From Paenibacillus tepidiphilus (GTDB taxonomy: Bacteria > Bacillota > Bacilli > Paenibacillales > Paenibacillaceae), in NCBI RefSeq assembly GCF_008635795.1, contig NZ_VWRQ01000002.1, forward strand, positions 186,001 through 250,000: a stretch of DNA of 64,000 bases. The letters are read 5' to 3'. The notes below the pieces were generated by a model. It saw only the letters and a program-made list of their open reading frames with translations, did not search any database and was not told the DNA's origin. The position numbers were made by a program, and so were the translations under genes. This document shows positions 7,105-13,621 of the stretch, piece after piece; the stretch's first letter is position 1; each line of letters starts with the position of its first letter.

Positions 7105-8595
7105 TTATTCTTCAGGAAGGTAAAAAGCTTCCGCAGGGATCACGCCTTTGGTCTGGCTGGCGCTTTCCCACATCAGCACCGCCTTGGCGTCACCCGCGTT
7201 CTCGTAATACTCTACCTTCAGTGCATGCAGCCGGCCGGCCGTAAGCGTGACCGTTCCTTTACGTTCCTGCCCGCTCTGTTTGATCCAGCTGTCGATGACC
7301 AGCGCTCCGTCGATCCAGACCCGGATGCCGTCATCGGAGGAAGAGTAAATGGTGTAGCTTTCGCTGTAGGATGGACAGATCCGGCCGCTCCAGCGCACCG
7401 AAAACGCGTTGGCAGAGACGGCGGGATCGGGTGCAGCCTGCTGCCAGCTGAAGTTAATATTGGCGTCGGTGCGCACCAGTACCGGAGTACCGCCAAGGGT
7501 CATGTTATTGAAATATTCACCCGTCAGACCCGACACCAGCATACTGTCTTCCGGCGGCCCAGCGTTCAGGTTCGCTATCTTGACGGCATATTCATCGCGG
7601 TTATATACGAAGCTATCCAGCATAAAAGCCTTGATGACCGCATTGCTGTTCTTCTCGAAGAGCAGCTTGCCCCAGGTCATCTGGTAGGACCATTTTTTCT
7701 GGGACTTGGCAAGCAGGGCCGCCGCAGGCAGCTCGCCGTTCTCGCCGATGGCAATCAGCTTGCCGCGTCCCAGGTCCCACAGCTGGTCATGATGGCTGTT
7801 CTTGTAATCTCCCTCGTAAATATCGAGGGCCAGCACATCGACGGCGCCCGCTCCGGGATAATAACCCGCCGGGTCGTCGCACCACTGGTTCTTGGCGTTG
7901 GGACTCCACACCCACAGCAGATTATGCAATCCGTGGTGGCCGGTATACCGCTCGAACATGAGCTGCCACAGCTCACGGAAACGGCTTTTGCGGCCCCACC
8001 AGAACCAGCCGCCGTTCATTTCATGATACGGTCTCCAGAGAACCGGAACACCGGCGTCGTTCAGCCTCTTGAGGTATACGGCCGCCTTATCCAGCTCCGC
8101 CAGCAGCTTGGCGTGCTCACCGGTTCCGGGCGTGATATATTTCGCGAATTCCTCTTCGCTTAATCCTCTGGAGACGTTGGACCACGCCGGGGCTGTTCCC
8201 GGCAGATTCGCGTGATAGGTCATCGTGACGATCCCGCCGGCCTTGTGCCAGCGGATGGCGCTGTCGGTCACGGCCTGCCGCTGGGCGGCAATGACCGCCT
8301 CAGTCTGATTGTTGATCGCACCCATCTCATAGCCGTGCAGCACGGCATGCTTCCCCGTCACATTCATCAGCTTGTACGTGTATTCATCCGGGCTTTCCAG
8401 ATAGTCATGCTGGCCGCTGATAATACCGCTGCCCTGCAAAGCGTACAACGCTGCCAGCAGATTGCGTGCCGGCACCGCCAATGCATCGTCGGCCGGCGTC
8501 ATCAGCAGCTCGCGGAAGGAGGCCTGCCACGCGGCATCGCCGACCAGCCGCGATGCGGAATCAAGCATGCTCCGAAGATGTCGTTGCTCCGCCAT
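7105..8595 (-). CDS. GH26 family glycosidase (beta-mannanase-like) with PA14 domain, no signal peptide
   Basis: A 496-residue protein. The ATG at 8595 follows GGGTGGTG; the longer frame to 8670 lacks a binding site and is not a signal peptide either. Residues about 25-320 are a GH26 TIM barrel: WRPYHEMNGGWFWWG carries the acid/base Glu, and AIGENGELP fits the nucleophile strand. Residues about 350-496 are a PA14 domain (GLTGEYFNNMTLGG, IYSSSDDGIRVWIDG, LKVEYYENAGDAKAVLMWE). GH26 enzymes usually hydrolyse beta-1,4-mannan. The missing export signal suggests a cytoplasmic enzyme on imported oligosaccharides, or non-classical export. It stands alone. Confidence 0.85.
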   Translation of the reverse strand: MAEQRHLRSMLDSASRLVGDAAWQASFRELLMTPADDALAVPARNLLAALYALQGSGIISGQHDYLESPDEYTYKLMNVTGKHAVLHGYEMGAINNQTEAVIAAQRQAVTDSAIRWHKAGGIVTMTYHANLPGTAPAWSNVSRGLSEEEFAKYITPGTGEHAKLLAELDKAAVYLKRLNDAGVPVLWRPYHEMNGGWFWWGRKSRFRELWQLMFERYTGHHGLHNLLWVWSPNAKNQWCDDPAGYYPGAGAVDVLALDIYEGDYKNSHHDQLWDLGRGKLIAIGENGELPAAALLAKSQKKWSYQMTWGKLLFEKNSNAVIKAFMLDSFVYNRDEYAVKIANLNAGPPEDSMLVSGLTGEYFNNMTLGGTPVLVRTDANINFSWQQAAPDPAVSANAFSVRWSGRICPSYSESYTIYSSSDDGIRVWIDGALVIDSWIKQSGQERKGTVTLTAGRLHALKVEYYENAGDAKAVLMWESASQTKGVIPAEAFYLPEE

Positions 8596-8705
8596 TGTTG
8601 AACACCACCCTTTGGAAGTTTTGCTCCATTCTATGACAGCGGGCGGGACAAGGAGGCGGCGGATGAACATTTTTTTGACAAAACCGCAACGCTTGCTGCT
8701 CCGGC

Positions 8706-9122
8706 CTATCTGGTGTACCGCAGCGGAAGCAGATCAGTGATATCCGCTTTGGACAGCCCGTCCTCCATTTGAAGAATCACCTTGCAATTCAGTGCGTAAT
8801 CCGCAATCAGCTCCCGGCACATTCCGCAGGGCGATACCACCTTGATCTCACGGTCCTCACTATCCGGGTCTGGATGGCGGACCGCGACAATCGTATCGAA
8901 ATCCGTATACCCCTCGGAAATCGCTTTGCCGATGACCATCGCCTCTGCACACACCGTCACCCGTGACAAGCTGGCTTCCAGATGTACGGCGGCGAAGATT
9001 TCTCCGCTGCGGGTCCGCAGCGCTGCACCGACATGATGGCGTTCCCACTGATAACGTTTACGGATCATCTCCTGCGCGGCTGCAATCAATGTTTCGTCTT
9101 CCATAGAAATCTCATAATTCAC
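8706..9122 (-). CDS. Cytidine-deaminase-family protein
   Basis: A 138-residue protein. The GTG at 9122 is chosen because AGGAGG lies 8 nt upstream; an upstream in-frame start at 9152 lacks one. Zinc-site motifs are present: TVCAEAM (Cys-Ala-Glu, with the proton-shuttle Glu) and SPCGMCRE. HHVGAALRTRSGEIFAAVHL resembles the substrate-side strand. Spacing around the Cys-Ala-Glu resembles blasticidin-S-deaminase-like members more than canonical Cdd. It probably deaminates a cytidine-type nucleoside. It is divergent from the NucB-like gene. Confidence 0.75.
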   Translation of the reverse strand: MNYEISMEDETLIAAAQEMIRKRYQWERHHVGAALRTRSGEIFAAVHLEASLSRVTVCAEAMVIGKAISEGYTDFDTIVAVRHPDPDSEDREIKVVSPCGMCRELIADYALNCKVILQMEDGLSKADITDLLPLRYTR

Positions 9123-9256
9123 GGAATTGTCCTCCTGTTTCACTCTTTTCACTGGTTGTGATCATAGCCCAGTATACTAAAATGCCGGGAATTTAAGCTA
9201 TACTAAATAAGTTAGGCTAGCGATAGCCGCCGACCATCTATTTCAGGAGGAACAAC

Positions 9257-9694
9257 ATGAAGAAGCGCAAAATGGTCTCCACCCTCACCCTGCTCGTCCT
9301 TCTCTTGCTGGCCGCTTATTGGTTCGAAGAGAACGGGGTACCGGTAGAACCGCCGGTTAAGAATGACTCTGAGGTCATTCAATTGGTCTTTCCGGAGGAC
9401 CGTTACCCGGAGACGGCCGAGCATATTCAGGAAGCGATCAGGAACGGGGAATCTGCCGTCTGCACGATCGACCGGGACAATGCTGAGGGTAACCGCAAGG
9501 AATCGCTGAAGGGGGTACCGACCAAGGAGGGCTACGACCGGGATGAATGGCCGATGGCCATGTGCGCCGAAGGCGGCGCGGGGGCCGACATTGAATACAT
9601 AACGCCAAGCGATAACCGCGGGGCCGGCAGCTGGGTAGGCAACCAGCTGGAGGACTATGCCAACGGCACACGAGTTGAATTTATGTTCAAATAA
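9257..9694 (+). CDS. NucA/NucB-family extracellular deoxyribonuclease
   Basis: A 145-residue protein with ATG 9257 and AGGAGG at 6-7 nt. Residues 1-22 are a signal peptide or N-terminal anchor ([20 protein letters not shown]). The mature domain has the NucB fold signature: [40 protein letters not shown] (with the DEWPxA core holding the catalytic Asp/Glu), [18 protein letters not shown] and YANGTRVEF. NucB of Bacillus is a sporulation-linked secreted DNase; NucA is a DNA-entry nuclease. Secretion and nuclease activity are well supported; the physiological role is inferred. Confidence 0.88.
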   Translation: MKKRKMVSTLTLLVLLLLAAYWFEENGVPVEPPVKNDSEVIQLVFPEDRYPETAEHIQEAIRNGESAVCTIDRDNAEGNRKESLKGVPTKEGYDRDEWPMAMCAEGGAGADIEYITPSDNRGAGSWVGNQLEDYANGTRVEFMFK

Positions 9695-9757
9695 GCAACA
9701 TCATTCACAAAAAAGCGTACAATGGTGTGGAATATAATTCCAAAGACGGAGAGAAGA

Positions 9758-9934
9758 GTGTTTTATATTTGTTACCGGGGAAGAAGGCTGTACGGCCCTA
9801 TGACCGAAGCGGAGGCATTTAGAGAATGGTTTACACTCTCGGGTACGGTGAGGGACTTATATATTGTCCAGATCGATGTGGACACTGGCAGAACCATCCG
9901 CCAGATCGGTCCGGCACACCGGAGGAAGAAGTAA
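9758..9934 (+). CDS. Small 58-residue hypothetical protein
   Basis: The GTG at 9758 follows GGAGAGAAGA. An upstream ATG at 9722 would add 12 residues but has no binding site. The product begins MFYICYRGRRLYGPMTEAEA and ends RTIRQIGPAHRRKK. The strand-helix-strand pattern (FYICYRGRRLYGP, EAFREWF, DLYIVQIDVDTG) suggests a small soluble fold. It follows nucB by 63 nt and is closed by a GC-rich hairpin. Family not recognised. Confidence 0.55.
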   Translation: MFYICYRGRRLYGPMTEAEAFREWFTLSGTVRDLYIVQIDVDTGRTIRQIGPAHRRKK

Positions 9935-9938
9935 CGAG

Positions 9939-9966
9939 CCCCGTCCTGGCGTTAACCGGGACGGGG
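9939..9966. terminator. GC-rich hairpin between convergent genes
   Basis: CCCCGTCCTGG (9939-9949) pairs with CCGGGACGGGG (9956-9966) around CGTTAA. It lies between the convergent 58-residue gene and the YjcZ-like gene. The T-run is weak on both strands, so it may act as a shared terminator. Confidence 0.55.
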
Positions 9967-9990
9967 GTGCACCGCTGAGGCGGCAGAGCT

Positions 9991-10149
9991 TTAGAATATA
10001 CAGGCTTTCAGGATAATGACCAGCAGAATGAACAGTACCAGAATAGCGTTGGTGGATGTGTACCAAGGGTTGACAATCGGAGCTACCGGAGGGCCCTGAT
10101 TAACCCCGCCTACGTTATTACCGCAACCGCAACCATATTCCATACCCAT
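9991..10149 (-). CDS. YjcZ-family small sporulation membrane protein, copy 1
   Basis: A 52-residue protein. ATG 10149 follows GGGAGG at 8-9 nt; the longer frame to 10221 has no signal. It starts MGMEYGCGCGNNVGG (Gly/Cys-rich) and ends with one transmembrane helix, STNAILVLFILLVIILKACIF. This is the layout of YjcZ-type proteins, small hydrophobic polypeptides associated with Bacillus spores. A second copy at 13317-13448 shares the STxAILVLFILLVII helix. Confidence 0.75.
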   Translation of the reverse strand: MGMEYGCGCGNNVGGVNQGPPVAPIVNPWYTSTNAILVLFILLVIILKACIF

Positions 10150-10244
10150 ATTCGATTCCTCCCTGTGAAGTTTGTGTTCAGAAACAGCATATGTATATGA
10201 CCCGTAGGCCGCATGGGCCAATCGGTAAAGAACTCATCTTCAGC

Positions 10245-10272
10245 TAATGAATGAGCCGCGTGAAGTCGATAT
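10245..10272 (+). promoter_or_regulatory. Candidate sigma-D promoter upstream of yjfB
   Basis: TAAT (10245-10248), a 16-nt spacer and GTCGATAT (10265-10272) match the sigma-D consensus TAAA-N15-GCCGATAT with one mismatch in each element. It lies 48 nt upstream of the yjfB start. Motility control of yjfB-type genes makes the match plausible; it is inferred from sequence only. Confidence 0.45.
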
Positions 10273-10320
10273 TACTAAAGTACAGCAGTCCAACAATAAC
10301 ATACGGTCAGGAGGAACCTC

Positions 10321-10497
10321 ATGGATATTGCCGCATTGTCAACCGTAATGAGCCAGGCTTCCTTGCAGCAGGCTGCCAGTCTGGCGGTAATGAATATCGC
10401 CAAGAATACCGCGGAAACCAACAGCCAGAACATGGTACAAATGCTTAACCAAAGCACGCACCCTACGCTGGGGAAAACACTTGATATTCAGGTGTAA
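10321..10497 (+). CDS. yjfB: YjfB-family putative motility protein
   Basis: A 58-residue protein with ATG 10321 and AGGAGG 6 nt upstream. The sequence MDIAALSTVMSQASLQQAAS, then LAVMNIAKNTAETNSQNMVQ and a C-terminal TLGKTLDIQV, fits the YjfB family of small helical proteins assigned to motility. There is no signal peptide or membrane segment. A sigma-D-like promoter precedes it and two hairpins follow. The biochemical role of the family is not known. Confidence 0.8.
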   Translation: MDIAALSTVMSQASLQQAASLAVMNIAKNTAETNSQNMVQMLNQSTHPTLGKTLDIQV

Positions 10498-10520
10498 TTG
10501 CATTATCCTTAAATACATAA

Positions 10521-10532
10521 GAACATTTGTTC
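10521..10532. promoter_or_regulatory. LexA-like SOS box candidate
   Basis: GAACATTTGTTC is a perfect 12-bp palindrome. It fits the Bacillus LexA/DinR core GAAC-N4-GTTC. It sits between yjfB and the ImmA/IrrE-like gene, 177 nt before the latter's start, with two hairpins in between, so a regulatory target is uncertain. Confidence 0.35.
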
Positions 10533-10594
10533 CTGAATCGAGCAGAAGCGGCTGCGCCGTCCTTATACGGACGGTGTCCGTCTCTGCGGGAAGC

Positions 10595-10664
10595 ATAAGA
10601 CTGTTTTTAGGTTCACCTCATACAGTCTTATATTCTTTTATAAAGCCTGCGGGCTTTTCTTTTT
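10595..10664 (+). terminator. Tandem terminator hairpins after yjfB
   Basis: The first stem is ATAAGACTGT (10595-10604) with ACAGTCTTAT (10622-10631), followed by ATTCTTTTA. The second stem is AAAGCC (10642-10647) with GGCTTT (10652-10657), followed by TCTTTTT. Both are oriented for plus-strand transcripts. A further hairpin CCGTCC/GGACGG lies just before them. Confidence 0.7.
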
Positions 10665-10708
10665 CGGGATAAATACGAACATACGATCTTATGTTAAGGG
10701 GTGATCCG

Positions 10709-11251
10709 ATGTATTCCTATTATCAGACGACCGCACTTGAGAAATGGACGGAAGAGCTGTACCGGCAGCTGAATGTGCGTGAGCCTGCCCATATCTCGAT
10801 TGATTACATCGCCGCACGGCTGAACATCCGGGTGCATTACCTGGAGATGCGCAGCAAGGCCATGGAAGCCTCCGGCGGGATGTACACCATGTTCATTGAC
10901 AGCCGGCTCCCGGCTGCTTGGCAGCGTCTGGAGTTCCTCCAGGAGCTGTGCCATCTGCTGCGCCATTCCGGCAGCAATGCGCTGATGCCCGAACAATTCA
11001 CCCGGGGAGAGCAGGATGAATCGGAGCGCTTCCTGCTGTATGCGGCCATGCCGATCTCGATGATCTCACAGCTTCCGGTGCCGGAGCAGCGTGAAGCCGC
11101 CGTCTCCTTTCTGGGTGCCGTCTTTCAGGTACCCGGTGCACTCGCTCTGCAGCGGATCGACCAGATCCAGAGACGCATCTTTCAGGGGCAGCTGATCGCC
11201 GTCATGGAGAAGCAGGAGACTGGCTGCCTGAGCTCCTCGAGTCCCGTGTAA
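10709..11251 (+). CDS. ImmA/IrrE-like protein with degenerate metallopeptidase motif
   Basis: A 180-residue protein. ATG 10709 follows AGGGGTG; the frame is open back to 10691 without a better start. The N-terminal helix-turn segment and central region follow the ImmA/IrrE (COG2856) pattern: ISIDYIAARLNIRVHYLEM, the small strand GGMYTMFIDSRLPAAWQRLE, and FLQELCHLLRHSG at the active-site helix. Active members have HExxH there. Here the first His is replaced (QELCH), so zinc proteolysis is doubtful. Such proteins usually cleave phage or ICE repressors, but no repressor gene or mobile element adjoins it. Confidence 0.7.
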   Translation: MYSYYQTTALEKWTEELYRQLNVREPAHISIDYIAARLNIRVHYLEMRSKAMEASGGMYTMFIDSRLPAAWQRLEFLQELCHLLRHSGSNALMPEQFTRGEQDESERFLLYAAMPISMISQLPVPEQREAAVSFLGAVFQVPGALALQRIDQIQRRIFQGQLIAVMEKQETGCLSSSSPV

Positions 11252-11285
11252 GCAGAAGCCCGAAGCAACCATCCGGTGCCGCCCT

Positions 11286-11319
11286 ACAAAAAAGTGACCC
11301 TGCCGTATCCGGCAGGGTC
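11286..11319 (-). terminator. Intrinsic terminator of the 11418-11960 lipoprotein gene
   Basis: GACCCTGCCG (11296-11305) pairs perfectly with CGGCAGGGTC (11310-11319) around TATC. On the minus strand ACTTTTTT follows, so it serves the minus-strand gene. It may also stop plus-strand transcripts from the ImmA-like gene. Confidence 0.8.
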
Positions 11320-11417
11320 CAGCTATATAATAAGGGGGGTATGGATGTAACTATACTCCCGGTTGCTTAACCGCATATGAAATCCCGCTGAATGTACACT
11401 GAAACTTGCTTTCTGTG

Positions 11418-11960
11418 CTAAGCACCCGTATCTTTATCATGCCACTTTTGCGAAATTTCGTTCTCCGTAATATTGGAGAAGACCTTTCGCCACGAAGCCT
11501 CCAGTTCTCCTCTTTGATCCATTTTAACACTATAATAATTGTTGTTAAGCTCGTTTACACCTTCTTCATCAATCAAAGCCTGCATTACATCATCTTTACT
11601 GCGATCATCCCAAAGCACATGGAATTCATACCGGGTAACCTCCGGGAAGAATTGATGAATGCTCCATGCATACTCGGCCATTGATTGATAAATAAGTTCT
11701 TTGACAGGCGCTGATCCGACTTCGGGAACAAAACTGAGAACCAGGCTGTATTCATTCTCATTCTCTGTGATTTCCAGCCTTTCGGCAAAGCGAAACATTA
11801 TGTTTGTATAATCATCAAGCTTTTTTCTGATCCAGTCACCTTGTATACGCTCTGTTTCGGCAGTGGGTGTGGGGGCTGCAACGTTGTCTGTATTGGCACA
11901 ACCAGTCAAGGCAACAAAGCATAAACTAAACATGACCAGAAATTTAGAGTATATTTTAAT
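11418..11960 (-). CDS. Putative lipoprotein, probable ATT start
   Basis: A 180-residue product if read from ATT at 11960. That codon follows GGGAGGTG by 9 nt and gives an ideal lipoprotein leader: KIYSKFLVMFSLCFVALTGC, lipobox LTGC. The only upstream ATG (12014) lacks a binding site and would place an 18-residue tail before the leader. The internal ATG at 11933 would remove the basic n-region. The mature part has no recognised domain (RIQGDWIRKKLDDYTNIMF, LVLSFVPEVGSAPVKELIY, RYEFHVLWDDRSKDDVMQAL). It is likely surface-anchored. Function unknown. Confidence 0.6.
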   Translation of the reverse strand: MKIYSKFLVMFSLCFVALTGCANTDNVAAPTPTAETERIQGDWIRKKLDDYTNIMFRFAERLEITENENEYSLVLSFVPEVGSAPVKELIYQSMAEYAWSIHQFFPEVTRYEFHVLWDDRSKDDVMQALIDEEGVNELNNNYYSVKMDQRGELEASWRKVFSNITENEISQKWHDKDTGA

Positions 11961-12034
11961 GGTCGTTAACACCTCCCTGAACGTATTGTATGACTCACAA
12001 GCATTTTTTACCATATATTAAACCGCTAATACAT

Positions 12035-12059
12035 AAAAAACATGGCGGAATTCCCGCCA
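12035..12059 (-). terminator. Hairpin with minus-strand T-run before the 12073 gene
   Basis: TGGCGG (12043-12048) pairs with CCGCCA (12054-12059) around AATTC. On the minus strand CATGTTTTTTATG follows, as in an intrinsic terminator for readthrough from the comB direction. On the plus strand the stem abuts AGGAG of the next gene and could mask its binding site. Confidence 0.4.
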
Positions 12060-12072
12060 AGGAGTTGATTCC

Positions 12073-12285
12073 ATGAATTGGAGAGCAATGCGGCACTGGA
12101 TTGTGGCAGGTCTTGTATTCCTCAGCCTGTCCAGGATACTGTATTGGGCACTGAAGGAGATCGTGTTCGATCTGCTCACCGTGCCCGATCCTTACAATAA
12201 CGTTGTTCAGATGGCGGCTATGGGCGTCATACTTCTAGTGTCCCTGGTCTGTACCTCGCTGCTTGTGGGCAGGGAGAAGTCTTAG
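12073..12285 (+). CDS. Small two-helix membrane protein
   Basis: A 70-residue protein with ATG 12073 after AAGGAGTTGATTCC. It has two hydrophobic segments: WIVAGLVFLSLSRILYWAL (about 9-27) and MAAMGVILLVSLVCTSLLVG (about 47-66), with VFDLLTVPDPYNNVVQ between. The C-terminus REKS is basic. It converges with comB, whose stop is only 3 nt away. No family recognised. Confidence 0.6.
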   Translation: MNWRAMRHWIVAGLVFLSLSRILYWALKEIVFDLLTVPDPYNNVVQMAAMGVILLVSLVCTSLLVGREKS

Positions 12286-12288
12286 AGA

Positions 12289-13062
12289 CTACACCCAACT
12301 GCCCCGCTCGCCGGCATTCTCGAACCGGTCTTCACGCAGCAGCGGCACGGCACGGCAGATGTCCGCCTGACAGCAGTAGGTTACATCGTCCTCGTAGCCG
12401 CGCTCGCGGAGCTCCCGGCCGCTGGCACAGTCCCAGATCAGCTCGCTCAGTCTGGACTCGCTGGACCTGTACGCGCCAAGGCATACCTCCGCTTCGGGCG
12501 ACTTGCTGCCTGACAACCGGGAGAGAATCATGCCGGCACCCAGGTAATCCTCTATGCCCGGGCGCAGATGCTGGAGTGGGCCGGTATCCGGCCACAGCTC
12601 CCCGCAAGGAATCACCGTGACGCTCCGCTGCAGCTCCTGTCTTAACCGTTCTGCGGCCTCCGCCACCGCTGCGGCGTTCAGCAGGCTGCCGATCAGAAGC
12701 GCCGGAACCTGGGCGGCAATGGTCGTACAGGCCGCTCCGTTCAGCGAGCACAAGACGAAGCCGCGCCCGGCATCCGCCGAACTGAAGGATAACGGCGACA
12801 GGGAATGGCCGCCTTCTCTAAGAGCCTCGGCCCTGCCTCTCACCAGCTCGGCATCCACTCTTCTCGCAAACGCTTTCGCATTTTCGTTGATGGGCGGCGC
12901 AAACGGGTAGACCCTCGCTTTATGCTGGACCGCAGTAACGACTGTCGAAGAGAAGCTCAACACATCCACAATAATAACGATCTCTCCGCGCTCCGCAGCC
13001 TTACGGGCACCTTTAGGGCCCCATTCTACCTTGATGTCATATGGTACCTGGTCATAAAACAA
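12289..13062 (-). CDS. comB: 2-phosphosulfolactate phosphatase (ComB family)
   Basis: A 257-residue protein. TTG 13062 follows AAAGGGG at 8 nt and gives the usual ComB length; the frame is open to 13206 but that extension has no support. Motifs of the family are visible: VDVLSFSSTVVTAVQHKARV (substrate region), GFVLCSLNGAACT and LIGSLLNAAAVAEAA. ComB removes phosphate from 2-phosphosulfolactate in archaeal coenzyme M synthesis. In Firmicutes the family is common without that pathway and the true substrate is unclear. No coenzyme M genes are nearby. Confidence 0.8.
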   Translation of the reverse strand: MFYDQVPYDIKVEWGPKGARKAAERGEIVIIVDVLSFSSTVVTAVQHKARVYPFAPPINENAKAFARRVDAELVRGRAEALREGGHSLSPLSFSSADAGRGFVLCSLNGAACTTIAAQVPALLIGSLLNAAAVAEAAERLRQELQRSVTVIPCGELWPDTGPLQHLRPGIEDYLGAGMILSRLSGSKSPEAEVCLGAYRSSESRLSELIWDCASGRELRERGYEDDVTYCCQADICRAVPLLREDRFENAGERGSWV

Positions 13063-13228
13063 TGAAACGACCCCTTTTCTGTCCCCGGCGGCTGCTCTTA
13101 ACGCCGGCAAATATGTACAGCCTATTAGGCACATTACCCCACAATCGGGCTTGTCTATCGCTGGCCCGTTTATGAAATTATATCCTTTGACGCATGCTCT
13201 TTCCATACCCTAATTCGCGAGTGCACAA

Positions 13229-13276
13229 TAAAGCAGCGGCCAGCCGTGACTTTAGCAGTCTTCCGGCCGCCGCTGC
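13229..13276 (-). terminator. Terminator of the second YjcZ gene
   Basis: GCAGCGGC (13233-13240) pairs with GCCGCTGC (13269-13276), with additional GC-rich pairing inside. On the minus strand TTTATTG follows. Confidence 0.6.
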
Positions 13277-13316
13277 ATGGTACAGCTGCTTTTTCAAAAG
13301 TTAGCTTACGACAGGA

Positions 13317-13448
13317 CTACACCCAGAATGCTTTCGTGATGATGACGAGCAGAATGAACAACACCAGAATTGCAGCAGTCGAAGTTCCCAGTCCACAAGC
13401 TGCTGCTGCAGCCACAGGACCCGTATTTTCACCATAACAAGCGCCCAT
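13317..13448 (-). CDS. YjcZ-family small membrane protein, copy 2
   Basis: A 43-residue protein with ATG 13448 and AAGGAGG 8 nt upstream. The N-terminus MGACYGENTGPVAAAAACG is Gly/Ala/Cys-rich. A single helix, TSTAAILVLFILLVIITKAF, closes the protein. The helix is nearly identical to that of the copy at 9991-10149, so the two are paralogues. Such proteins are typical small sporulation proteins. Confidence 0.75.
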   Translation of the reverse strand: MGACYGENTGPVAAAAACGLGTSTAAILVLFILLVIITKAFWV

Positions 13449-13621
13449 TTCCCATTCCTCCTTCATTTGTGGGTACAGCACAGAATATGCAAATTACCCG
13501 ACGCTGACTGGGTGAATGACGCAGGGCCGCTAAAAATATGGAATTTCCGGATTACGCTAAAGCTGTGAAACGGGCTCCGTCTCCCTAGGGGTATCCTCAG
13601 GTTATTACTGCCTCACTGCCC

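Noticed and set aside
10670..10700. Second GAAC-type half-site resembling an SOS box just before the ImmA-like gene
   Set aside because: Only one half matches (CGAACATACG); the second half reads GATCT.
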